From: CALFMR01 sp035550595
Lineage (GTDB): Bacteria; Acidobacteriota; Vicinamibacteria; Vicinamibacterales; SCN-69-37
DNA: 7,388 bases
NCBI GenBank assembly: GCA_035550595.1
Contig: DASZOV010000165.1
Span: 1 to 7,388 of the forward strand
Direction of reading: 5' to 3'
Each line of letters opens with the position of its first letter. Positions within the stretch are counted from its first letter, which is position 1. The notes beneath the pieces were generated by a model. It worked only from the letters and a program-made list of their open reading frames with translations. It ran no database searches and was not told the origin of the DNA. The position numbers were made by a program, and so were the translations under genes. This document shows, piece by piece, positions 1-6,512 of the stretch.

Positions 1-1
1 G

Positions 2-418
<417 letters not shown>

Positions 419-443
419 CCAGCCAGGGGAGGACGATCCGCTG

Positions 444-1304
444 ATGCTTCGTCGATTGCCGTTCGCCGGCGTCCTGCTTCTCGTCGCCGGCCTCGCCGCC
501 TGCCATCGCCAGCCGCCCCCGCGCGAGTACACGCTCACCGGCCAGGTACTGGCCGTTCTGCCCAACCAGTATCTGACCATCAAGCACGACGACATCGCCG
601 GTTTCATGCCGGCCATGACGATGAACTATCCCGTCGCGACGCCGGCGCTGATGCAGGGTCGCACGCCGGGTGAGCTCATCACGGCCACCATGCAGGTGAC
701 CGATGCCGGCGCGACGCTCACGGCGATCACGCACACGGGCAACGCCCCGGTGCCGACCAGCACCAACTCGGCCGCACTCGCCGAAGGCATCCTCGCCGTC
801 GGCGACGAGGTGCCCGATGCTGCGTTCATCGATCAGACGAACACGCGCCGCTCGTTCTCGGAGTGGAAGGGCTCGCTGACGCTCGTGACGTTCGTCTACA
901 CGAGCTGCCCGCTGCCGACGTTCTGTCCGCTCATGGATCAGAACTTCGCGACCATCCAGCGCGCCGTGTCCGACGACACGCCGCTCCGCGGCCAGGTCAA
1001 GCTGATCTCGATCTCGATCGATCCCGCGCACGACACGCCGGCCGTACTCGCCGCACACGCGAAGCAGCTCAAGGCGGATCCCGCCATCTGGACGTTTCTC
1101 ACCGGCGACCAGGCCACGACCGACCGGTTCGCGGGCCGTTTCGGGGTGAGCATCGTGCGCGCGGACAGTCCGGAAGGCATCACGCACCAGCTCCGAACGA
1201 CGCTCATCGGCCGCGACGGTCACATCCGAAAGATTTACTCGGGCAATGGGTGGACGCCCGGCACCGTGCTGTCCGATCTGCGCGCCGCGCTCGGCGGCGC
1301 ATGA
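444..1304 (+). CDS. SCO1/SenC-family lipoprotein with N-terminal CusF-like copper-binding domain
   Basis: This 286-aa envelope protein probably handles copper, as SCO proteins do when maturing the CuA site of cytochrome c oxidase. It starts with a lipoprotein signal whose lipobox is LAAC (Cys 20). Residues about 28-98 resemble the periplasmic copper-binding CusF domain: His 48, then GFMPAMTM with Met 58 and Met 60 as likely Cu(I) ligands and Met 55 where E. coli CusF has Trp. Residues about 113-284 form the SCO thioredoxin fold, with Cys 155 and Cys 161 in CPLPTFCP, the SISIDP strand and His 248 in THQLRTTLI, which matches the conserved SCO copper ligand. The cysteines are spaced CX5C instead of the classic CX3C. 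A GGGGAGGA ribosome site at 426-433 supports the ATG start. The stop overlaps the next gene's ATG. Family assignment is firm; the CuA role is inferred. Confidence 0.93.
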   Translation: MLRRLPFAGVLLLVAGLAACHRQPPPREYTLTGQVLAVLPNQYLTIKHDDIAGFMPAMTMNYPVATPALMQGRTPGELITATMQVTDAGATLTAITHTGNAPVPTSTNSAALAEGILAVGDEVPDAAFIDQTNTRRSFSEWKGSLTLVTFVYTSCPLPTFCPLMDQNFATIQRAVSDDTPLRGQVKLISISIDPAHDTPAVLAAHAKQLKADPAIWTFLTGDQATTDRFAGRFGVSIVRADSPEGITHQLRTTLIGRDGHIRKIYSGNGWTPGTVLSDLRAALGGA

Positions 1305-1984
1305 CGGGCGGCGCGCCGCCCGCCTCAGCCTTCACCGCCCGCGAACGGCGCGTCGTCACGCGGCTCCGCACGCCGGCCGCGGTCCAGTCGTACCTGAACG
1401 CGCTGCCCTACAACACCGAGCCGCCACCGGGCCGCGCCACGCTGCGCTCGTTTCGCGGCGTGGTGGCGCACGGCACGGCGCACTGTCTCGAAGCAGCCAT
1501 CGCCGCCGCCGTCATCCTCGAACAGCACGGCTACCCGCCGTTCGTCATGAGTCTCGAGTCGATCGACGCGCTCGATCATGTCGTCTTCGTGTACGAGCGG
1601 CACGGCCGATGGGGATCGGTCGCCCGTTCACGTGATCCCGGTCTGCACGGCCGGCGCCCGGTGTTCTCGACGATCCGGGCGCTCGCGCAAAGCTACGTCG
1701 ACCCGTACGTCGACCGGACCGGCGCGATCAAGGCGTTCGGCGTGACCGATCTCCGTGTCCTCGGCGACTACGACTGGCGCCTGTCGACGAAGAACGTCTG
1801 GAAGGTCGAACGGCTGCTCTTCGACATCCCGCATCGGCCGCTGCCGATGGCACCCGCGCGGCTGGCTCGGTTGCGCGCCCGCTACGTGGCGTACCTCGCG
1901 GCGCATGGCGGACGGAAGCCGCTGTATTACGATCGCCGCGCGTGGACGGCGCTGCCCGACGACTATCGCGGCCGGCGCACCTGA
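1301..1984 (+). CDS. Transglutaminase-fold (papain-like) protein of unknown function
   Basis: This 227-aa protein appears to belong to the transglutaminase-like superfamily. A Cys-His-Asp triad is visible in the expected order and context: Cys 62 in GTAHCLEAA at the start of a helix, His 93 in ALDHVVFVYE on a strand, and Asp 112 in SRDPGLHGR. Residues 63-90 look like the helix plus strand that usually follow the catalytic Cys, and the later SYVDPYVD and DYDWR segments look like conserved structural motifs. I see no signal peptide or membrane segment, so it is probably cytoplasmic. The ATG sits in an ATGA overlap with the stop of the SCO gene, which decides the start and implies translational coupling. 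The fold covers proteases, amidases and acyltransferases, so the substrate is unknown. The gene is certain, the fold likely and the activity unproven. Confidence 0.85.
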   Translation: MTGGAPPASAFTARERRVVTRLRTPAAVQSYLNALPYNTEPPPGRATLRSFRGVVAHGTAHCLEAAIAAAVILEQHGYPPFVMSLESIDALDHVVFVYERHGRWGSVARSRDPGLHGRRPVFSTIRALAQSYVDPYVDRTGAIKAFGVTDLRVLGDYDWRLSTKNVWKVERLLFDIPHRPLPMAPARLARLRARYVAYLAAHGGRKPLYYDRRAWTALPDDYRGRRT

Positions 1985-1998
1985 CGCGATCGCGCGTC
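1983..1998 (+). terminator. Short GC hairpin at the end of the SCO/transglutaminase unit
   Basis: GACGCG at 1983-1988 pairs with CGCGTC at 1993-1998 around a 4-nt ATCG loop, and it begins inside the stop codon of the preceding gene. No T-run follows, so it is at best a weak or Rho-assisted terminator. A stem this short can arise by chance in GC-rich DNA. Confidence 0.25.
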
Positions 1999-2049
1999 GA
2001 CGTCGAGGCCGAGGAGGCTGTCCGGCGTCACGGCCCGCAGACCCGACGG

Positions 2050-2079
2050 TTGCCGATGCACGCGAGAAACAGCTAAGGT
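2050..2079 (+). promoter_or_regulatory. Possible sigma70-like promoter of the gluconate operon
   Basis: TTGCCG (2050-2055) and TAAGGT (2074-2079) are separated by 18 nt. The match is 4/6 at -35 and 3/6 at -10, including the important second A and last T. Transcription would begin near 2086, leaving only about 9 nt before the ATG at 2095. That would fit the absence of a convincing Shine-Dalgarno sequence there, since the only AAGG is 16 nt upstream. The 1985-2094 gap otherwise holds only the short hairpin at its start. This is a weak prediction. Confidence 0.3.
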
Positions 2080-2094
2080 CTCAACACTTTCGGC

Positions 2095-3627
2095 ATGACC
2101 ACGACGAGCGACACGTACTTCATTGGCGCGGACATCGGCACGACCGGTTGCCGCGTCTGCATCTTCGGCACGCGCGGCGATCTCGCTTCGCAGGCCACCG
2201 CCACCTACCCGCTCCACGTCCCGCAGGCCGGCTGGGCCGAGCAGGACCCGACGGTCATCGTCGACGCCTTCGAGCGGACGCTGGTCGAGGCCATCCGGGA
2301 GTTCCCGCATCCGCGCGAACGGCTGCGCGCGCTCGCGCTCAGCACGGTGCTGCACAGTCTGTTTCCGGTCGACACCGACGGCCGGCCGCTCGGCCCGATG
2401 CTGACCTGGGCCGACACGCGCGCGCAGCCCTTCACCGACGTCATCCGCCAGCGCACCGATGCCGACGCGTTCTACGCGCGGACGGGATGCCCGCTGCACC
2501 CGATGTATCCGGTCGCGAAGCTGCTGTGGTGGCGCGATGCGGATCCGGCGCTCGTCGCCTCGGCGCACAAGTTCATCTCGATCAAGGAACTGCTCGTCCA
2601 TCGGCTGACGGGCCGATTCCTCGTCGATCGCAGCATCGCCTCGGGCACGGGTCTCTACAACAACCGCACGCTCGACTGGGACGCCGAAGCATTGTCGCTC
2701 ACGGGTCTCCGGCGCGATCAACTCTCGGACGTGCTGGCGACGACGGCGACGATCGACGGGTGGTCGCCGGCGAAGACCGGATTGCCCGATGGCGTCGCGC
2801 TGGTCATCGGCGCGTCGGACGGCGTGCTGTCGACGCTCGGCGCCGGCGCGGTCGGGCCGGGCGAGTTCACGGCGATGATCGGCACGAGCGGCGCCGTGCG
2901 CGTGTGCGATCCGGATCCGAAGACCGATCCGGCCGTTCGGAACTGGTGCTACAACCTGACCGACGATCTCTGGGTGCTCGGCGGGGCGATCAACAACGGC
3001 GGCCTCGCGCTCGACTGGGTGCGACAGGCACTCGCGGCCGGCGAAGAGGCGCCCGAGGACTACAACGATCTGGTCGACGACGCGGTGAATGGGGCGCCGC
3101 CCGGTGCCGAAGGGCTGGTGTTCCTGCCGCTCCTGACCGGCGAGCGCTCGCCGTACTACAACGGCCATGCGCGAGGCGTGATGTTCGGCCTCACCTTGAA
3201 CCACCGCCGGCCGCACCTCGTGCGCGCCACGCTCGAGGGCGTCGTCTATGCGATGCACGCGGTGTTCGCGTCGCTGCAGCGGCTCGGCCTCGCGGGCGGC
3301 ACGGTGCGTGACGTGCGCGCGAGCGGATCGTTCATGCGGTCGCCGGCCTGGGTCCAGATCATGGCCGACGTGTTCGGCCACGCGGTGACGGTGCCGGGCG
3401 AACCGGAAGGTGCCGCGTTCGGCGCGGCCGCGCTCGGCATGATCGCAGCCGGCGCGATCGACGGCCCGGCCGCCGTCGGCGCGCTCATCGGCGCGGCGCG
3501 CGGCGTCTATCAGCCGGACCCGGCGCGCCACGCCATCTACCAGCCGCTCTTCGCGCTCTACGAACGCGTCTACGGACGCCTCGTCGATGAATTCGACGCC
3601 ATCGCCGCCCTTCAGGCCCACGACTAA
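2095..3627 (+). CDS. gntK: FGGY-family gluconokinase
   Basis: This 510-aa cytoplasmic sugar kinase probably phosphorylates D-gluconate to 6-phosphogluconate with ATP, feeding the pentose phosphate or Entner-Doudoroff route. FGGY hallmarks appear in order: the N-terminal phosphate-binding GADIGTTG (Asp 13), WADTRA (105-110), the catalytic-base region GASDGVLS (Asp 242), IGTSGAVR (262-269), LLTGERSPYYN and the C-terminal GEPEGAAFGAAALG (about 435-448). The TGCPLHPMYPVAKL stretch and the GASDGVLSTLGAG block are typical of gluconokinases more than of xylulokinases or glycerol kinases. The length matches full-length FGGY enzymes. A GntP-type permease follows after 15 nt, which strongly supports gluconate as substrate. 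The ATG at 2095 puts the DIGTTG motif at the usual distance from the N-terminus. Xylulokinase or another pentulose/hexonate kinase is the main alternative. Confidence 0.93.
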   Translation: MTTTSDTYFIGADIGTTGCRVCIFGTRGDLASQATATYPLHVPQAGWAEQDPTVIVDAFERTLVEAIREFPHPRERLRALALSTVLHSLFPVDTDGRPLGPMLTWADTRAQPFTDVIRQRTDADAFYARTGCPLHPMYPVAKLLWWRDADPALVASAHKFISIKELLVHRLTGRFLVDRSIASGTGLYNNRTLDWDAEALSLTGLRRDQLSDVLATTATIDGWSPAKTGLPDGVALVIGASDGVLSTLGAGAVGPGEFTAMIGTSGAVRVCDPDPKTDPAVRNWCYNLTDDLWVLGGAINNGGLALDWVRQALAAGEEAPEDYNDLVDDAVNGAPPGAEGLVFLPLLTGERSPYYNGHARGVMFGLTLNHRRPHLVRATLEGVVYAMHAVFASLQRLGLAGGTVRDVRASGSFMRSPAWVQIMADVFGHAVTVPGEPEGAAFGAAALGMIAAGAIDGPAAVGALIGAARGVYQPDPARHAIYQPLFALYERVYGRLVDEFDAIAALQAHD

Positions 3628-3629
3628 CC

Positions 3630-3634
3630 GGGAG
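3630..3634 (+). promoter_or_regulatory. Shine-Dalgarno of the gluconate permease
   Basis: GGGAG lies 8 nt before the ATG at 3643, in the 15-nt gap after the kinase stop codon. It fixes the permease start and shows that the permease is translated from the same message. Confidence 0.75.
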
Positions 3635-3642
3635 CCGCACGC

Positions 3643-4977
3643 ATGCTCGCGCTGATTGTCCTCGTCTCGGTCCTTCTGCTGCTCGGCCTCATCACGATCG
3701 TCAAGATGCACCCGTTCATCGCGCTGCTCGTGGTGTCGTTCTTCGTCGGTGTGTGCGCCGGAATGCCGCTCGTCAAGATCTCGGACTCGATCCAGGCGGG
3801 CTTCGGCGGCACGCTCGGCTTCGTCGGCATCGTGCTCGGCCTCGGGACCGTGCTCGGCAAATTGCTCGAAGAGTCCGGCGGCGCCGAGCGCATCGCGCGA
3901 ACGCTCATCGCAGCATTCGGCCCGACGCGCGTCCAGTGGGCGATGTACGCGGTCGCCTTCATCGTCGGCATCCCGATGTTCTTCCAGGTCGGGTTCGTGC
4001 TGCTGATTCCGCTCGTCTACACGGTGACGAAGGAGTTCGGCGTCCCGGCGCTGCGCGTGGGCCTCGCGATGCTGGCGGGTCTGTCGGTCGTGCACGGCGT
4101 CCTGCCGCCGCACCCGGCCGCGCTCGCGGTCGTCGCGATCTTCCACGCGGACATCGGTCGCACGATCATCTACGGCATCCTGGTCGGCGTGCCCTCGTCG
4201 ATGATCGCCGGTCCGATCTTCGCGACGTGGATCGCGCCGAAGTTCAAGGAGTTCTCCGAAACGAAGATGATCGAGATGGCCGAGGGCACGCCGAAGCCGG
4301 AGACGCCGCCGGGCTTCGTCGTCTCGCTCTTCACGATCATGCTGCCGGTCATCCTGCTCGTGTTCGCGACCTACGCCGACCTGTATCTCGATCCGTCGAC
4401 GTCGCTCTATTCGATTTTCAAATTCATCGGCAACCCGATCACGGCGCTCCTCATCGCGTGCCTCGTGGCGTGCTACACGTTCGGGCTGGCGGTCGGAATG
4501 AGCCCGGCGAAGATTCTCAAACACTCCGACACGTCGTTCATGCTCATCGCGAGCATCCTGCTCATCATCGGCGCCGGCGGCGCGTTCAGCCGCGTGCTCA
4601 TCGACAGCGGCGCGGGCACCGACATCGCCAACCGCGCGCAGGCGCTCCACGTCGACCCGCTCGTCTTCGGCTGGATCGTGTCGACGCTCATCCGCGTCGC
4701 GACCGGATCGGCAACCGTCGCCATGACGACGGCCGGCGGCATCGTGGCGCCGCTCGTGATTCAGGCGGGCGTGAGTCCGGAGTTGATGGTCGTCGCCGTG
4801 GGCGGCGGCGCGCTCATGCTGTCGCACGTGAACGACGCGGGCTTCTGGATGATCAAGGAGTACTTCGGCCTGTCGCTGAAGCTGACGTTCCAGACCTGGA
4901 CGGTACTCGAGACGATCCTCGGCACGTCAGTGCTGGTGTTCACGCTGCTGCTGGAATGGGCGCTGCGGCTGCGGTGA
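3643..4977 (+). CDS. gntP: GntP-family gluconate:H+ symporter
   Basis: This 444-aa inner-membrane permease belongs to the GntP family (gluconate and related sugar acids, proton symport), close to the usual family length of about 440. The sequence is a run of roughly a dozen hydrophobic segments starting at residue 2. Family motifs include the GFGGTLGFVGIVLGLGTVLG segment near residue 53, LPPHPAA (154-160), RVATGSATVA (351-360) and SHVNDAGFW (394-402) followed by IKEYF. A longer hydrophilic loop near residues 200-225 (KFKEFSETKM onward) is probably cytoplasmic. It sits 15 nt behind the FGGY gluconokinase with a good Shine-Dalgarno, so the two form a gluconate uptake and activation operon. Family assignment is very secure; gluconate specificity rests on the neighbouring kinase, and other aldonates or glycerate remain possible. 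Confidence 0.95.
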   Translation: MLALIVLVSVLLLLGLITIVKMHPFIALLVVSFFVGVCAGMPLVKISDSIQAGFGGTLGFVGIVLGLGTVLGKLLEESGGAERIARTLIAAFGPTRVQWAMYAVAFIVGIPMFFQVGFVLLIPLVYTVTKEFGVPALRVGLAMLAGLSVVHGVLPPHPAALAVVAIFHADIGRTIIYGILVGVPSSMIAGPIFATWIAPKFKEFSETKMIEMAEGTPKPETPPGFVVSLFTIMLPVILLVFATYADLYLDPSTSLYSIFKFIGNPITALLIACLVACYTFGLAVGMSPAKILKHSDTSFMLIASILLIIGAGGAFSRVLIDSGAGTDIANRAQALHVDPLVFGWIVSTLIRVATGSATVAMTTAGGIVAPLVIQAGVSPELMVVAVGGGALMLSHVNDAGFWMIKEYFGLSLKLTFQTWTVLETILGTSVLVFTLLLEWALRLR

Positions 4978-4978
4978 G

Positions 4979-5006
4979 CGGGCGGGCACGGGGGGCCGCC
5001 CGCCCG
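4979..5006. terminator. GC-rich hairpin between convergent genes
   Basis: A 9-bp stem (4979-4987 with 4998-5006; arms CGGGCGGGC and GCCCGCCCG) encloses a 10-nt loop. It lies one base after the gntP stop and 4 nt before the end of the minus-strand gene that ends at 5011. There is no T-run on either side, so it is not a classic intrinsic terminator, but its position suits a shared bidirectional stop or an RNA 3'-end stabiliser. Confidence 0.55.
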
Positions 5007-5010
5007 GACT

Positions 5011-5313
5011 TCAGTCCAGATCGAACTCGCGGCTGGGTTTGGTGATCGGCTCGTCGCGCGCCTGCTTTAGCGCTTCCTCGAACCGCTTCGACAGCGCGTC
5101 GCCGCGCGTGCGCTCGGACTGGACCGACGCCTCGAAGAGCGATTCACGCCGCGCCTTCTCGTCCGCCAGGATGCGGTGCGCCTCGTCGAGTGACGGCTTG
5201 TCGGCGCGTTCGGGCGCCACGTGCCGCACGACGCGCCGCAGGCCCGCGTCGATGACGAGCGTGGCGTGGCAGCACGGACAGGTCACTTCGTATTCGGTCT
5301 GCAGCTTCGCCAC
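5011..5313 (-). CDS. Small CxCC-motif protein of unknown function
   Basis: The predicted product is 100 aa. I chose the GTG at 5313 because GGGAGGG (5325-5319 on this strand) lies 5 nt before it. An ATG at 5376 would add 21 residues without such a site. After about ten residues it carries TCPCCHATL, which looks like one half of a zinc ribbon; no second Cys pair is present, so any metal site would need His residues such as the one in VVRHV, or a dimer. From about residue 40 on it is charged and probably helical (SLDEAHRILADEKARRES onward), possibly coiled coil, ending in ITKPSREFDLD. No signal peptide or membrane segment is seen. It is divergent from the EEP hydrolase gene and convergent with gntP. 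I do not recognise a characterised function. Confidence 0.78.
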   Translation of the reverse strand: MAKLQTEYEVTCPCCHATLVIDAGLRRVVRHVAPERADKPSLDEAHRILADEKARRESLFEASVQSERTRGDALSKRFEEALKQARDEPITKPSREFDLD

Positions 5314-5318
5314 GGTGT

Positions 5319-5325
5319 CCCTCCC
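5319..5325 (-). promoter_or_regulatory. Shine-Dalgarno that selects the GTG start of the CxCC protein
   Basis: On the minus strand GGGAGGG is followed by 5 nt and GTG (5313-5311). No comparable site precedes the upstream in-frame ATGs at 5376 and 5349, so the shorter 100-aa product is preferred. Confidence 0.7.
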
Positions 5326-5364
5326 GCGCTCGTCCGGCCGCCGGCCCATCGGCGGTCCAGACGT

Positions 5365-5371
5365 TATGATA
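5365..5371. promoter_or_regulatory. Near-symmetric -10 element, possible bidirectional promoter
   Basis: TATGATA reads TATGAT on the plus strand (5365-5370, 5/6 to TATAAT) and TATCAT on the minus strand (5371-5366, also 5/6). It sits between the divergent CxCC-protein and EEP-hydrolase genes. Predicted starts are near 5377 (plus) and 5359 (minus), giving leaders of about 43 and 46 nt to the two GTG codons. No good -35 hexamer is visible for either direction, so activity is uncertain, although this is an AT-rich island in GC-rich DNA. Confidence 0.5.
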
Positions 5372-5376
5372 CGCAC

Positions 5377-5427
5377 ATGAACGCGATTCGCGGATCGGCC
5401 GGGCGCCTCGTCGAGCGCCGTGGCTGA
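5377..5427 (+). CDS. Possible 16-codon leader ORF upstream of the EEP hydrolase
   Basis: An ATG at 5377 opens a short frame encoding MNAIRGSAGRLVERRG and stopping at 5425-5427. The ATG falls at the predicted transcription start of the plus-strand -10, so it could be translated as a leaderless message. Its stop overlaps the GTG start (5420) of the hydrolase by 8 nt in another frame, an arrangement that would allow translational coupling, and the GTG has only a weak ribosome site (GAG at 5413-5415). It may simply be chance. Confidence 0.22.
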   Translation: MNAIRGSAGRLVERRG

Positions 5428-6172
5428 GGGCCCACGCCACGCCGCGGCCGGACGGACGATCGACCTGCGCGTCGCGACCTACAACATCCATCGTTCGCGC
5501 GGCCTCGATCGCCGCACGCGGCCCGAGCGCATCGCCGCCGTCCTCGCGACCATCGATCCGGACGTCGTCGCCCTGCAGGAAGTCATTGGCCCAGGTCTGG
5601 CCGGACCGGGTCATGCCGAACAACTTGGCGCCGCGCTCGGCATGGGCTGGGTCATGGCGCCCACGCGCGAGCTCGGCCGCCACCAGTTCGGCAACGTCAT
5701 CCTGAGCCGCTATCCCATCCGCGAGCACGCGCAGATCGATCTGTCCTGGAAGACGTGCGAGCCGCGCGGGAGTCAGCGCGTGGCGATCGACCTCGGCAGC
5801 GAGACGTGTCTGCAGGTGTACAACGTCCACCTCGGCACGGCGCTCCTCGAGCGACGCTACCAGGCGCCGCGGCTCGCGTCCTGGATCCAGGACCGGCGCG
5901 TGGCGAGCCCGAAGATCGTCCTTGGCGATTTCAACGAGTGGGGACGCGGACTGGTTGCAGACGTCCTGGCCGAGGGCATGGCCAGCGTCGATCTCTATCC
6001 GCACCTCAAGCGCCGGCGGACGTATCCGGGATTCTTCCCGCTCCTCCACCTCGACCACATCTACTACCTGGGCGACGTCGAGATCCGGCGCGTGGAGCTG
6101 CCGCGGACGCGGCTCGCGCTCGTCGCCTCGGATCACCTGCCGCTCGTCGCCGACGTGCGCATCCGGCTCTGA
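5420..6172 (+). CDS. Endonuclease/exonuclease/phosphatase (EEP) family hydrolase
   Basis: This 250-aa metal-dependent phosphoesterase has the DNase I/exonuclease III/sphingomyelinase fold. The active-site set is complete and in order: Asn 22 in TYNIH, Glu 54 in ALQEV (metal ligand), His 137 in YNVHLG, Asp 170 and Asn 172 in GDFNEW, Asp 212 in LDHIYY, and Asp 238-His 239 in SDHLPLVADV at the C-terminus. No signal peptide or membrane segment is seen, so it is probably cytoplasmic. The substrate (nucleic acid, phospholipid or other phosphodiester) cannot be told from sequence. GTG 5420 is the only start codon between the upstream in-frame stop at 5378 and the fold; its ribosome site is weak. It is divergent from the CxCC protein and convergent with the TlpA unit. 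Family is certain; substrate unknown. Confidence 0.92.
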   Translation: MAEGPRHAAAGRTIDLRVATYNIHRSRGLDRRTRPERIAAVLATIDPDVVALQEVIGPGLAGPGHAEQLGAALGMGWVMAPTRELGRHQFGNVILSRYPIREHAQIDLSWKTCEPRGSQRVAIDLGSETCLQVYNVHLGTALLERRYQAPRLASWIQDRRVASPKIVLGDFNEWGRGLVADVLAEGMASVDLYPHLKRRRTYPGFFPLLHLDHIYYLGDVEIRRVELPRTRLALVASDHLPLVADVRIRL

Positions 6173-6193
6173 GGCTGGATCAGAGAGCCTTCA

Positions 6194-6228
6194 GAACTTC
6201 GAACTTCGAACTGTGAACTTCGAATGAA
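6194..6228 (+). repeat. Heptamer tandem repeat, about five units
   Basis: Units of 7 bp begin at 6194, 6201, 6208, 6215 and 6222. Units 1, 2 and 4 are exactly GAACTTC, unit 3 is GAACTGT, and unit 5 is GAATGAA. The array is AT-richer than its surroundings, creates three TTCGAA sites, and lies 21 nt after the EEP hydrolase stop in a convergent gap. No function is known to me. Confidence 0.8.
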
Positions 6229-6232
6229 GGGG

Positions 6233-6252
6233 GCGCCTTCGGCGCGTCTTTT
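6233..6252 (+). terminator. Short hairpin plus T-run after the EEP hydrolase
   Basis: GCGCC (6233-6237) pairs with GGCGC (6241-6245) around a TTC loop and is followed within 3 nt by TTTT (6249-6252) and, further on, TTT. This is a plausible Rho-independent terminator for the plus strand. The stem is short (5 bp, all G-C). On the minus strand no comparable T-run follows. Confidence 0.5.
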
Positions 6253-6269
6253 CGGTTTCGAAACGCGGC

Positions 6270-6497
6270 CTAGCTTTCCTCGTAGTCGGACTGGAGGACG
6301 GGCAAGAGGCGCGTCGACGGACGCAGCGCCTCGCGGTGATCGAAGACCGGAGAGCCCGTGACGTGGATGGGCATGACGCACCCGTCCGCCTTGCGCTCGA
6401 TGAGCACGGTGACAGGGCTGCCCTCGACGCCGGCGCGGAACGTCACGCGGCAGCCACAGGCGAGCGTGGCGAGGATGGGAGCGGTCGGTTCAGGCAC
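6270..6497 (-). CDS. Small protein of unknown function in the TlpA unit
   Basis: The product is 75 aa from a GTG start at 6497, 15 nt after the stop of the TlpA-like gene, so the two are probably co-transcribed. GAGGA (6514-6510 on this strand) overlaps that stop codon and is the only ribosome site, at a rather long 12-nt spacing. The protein has an N-terminal ACGCRVTF segment, a second Cys in DGCVMPIHV, then SPVFDHREALRPSTRLLP and an acidic C-terminus (DYEES). The three cysteines and two histidines could form a small metal site or disulfide, but this is not demonstrated. No signal peptide is evident. The ORF matches the local codon style and orientation, so I think it is real. I do not recognise a characterised family. 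Confidence 0.65.
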   Translation of the reverse strand: MPEPTAPILATLACGCRVTFRAGVEGSPVTVLIERKADGCVMPIHVTGSPVFDHREALRPSTRLLPVLQSDYEES

Positions 6498-6512
6498 GAT
6501 AGGTCACGTTCC

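Noticed and set aside
863..1300. N-terminal extension of the transglutaminase-fold protein to an upstream ATG at 863
   Set aside because: The extra 146 residues are an out-of-frame shadow of the SCO gene. The ATGA overlap at 1301 is the natural start.
1755..3311. 518-codon plus-strand frame overlapping the transglutaminase-fold gene and the kinase
   Set aside because: Arg/Ala/Pro-rich shadow in the wrong frame, with no domain and two well-supported genes covering the same DNA.
1963..4827. Very long minus-strand open frame (954 codons) antisense to the gluconate genes
   Set aside because: Its product is almost entirely Arg, Asp, Glu, His and Ala, typical of the antisense shadow of GC-rich genes. 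The plus-strand kinase and permease have clear family motifs throughout.
5144..6136. 330-codon minus-strand frame opposite the EEP hydrolase
   Set aside because: No motifs and Arg-rich composition. The EEP active-site residues on the plus strand are complete.
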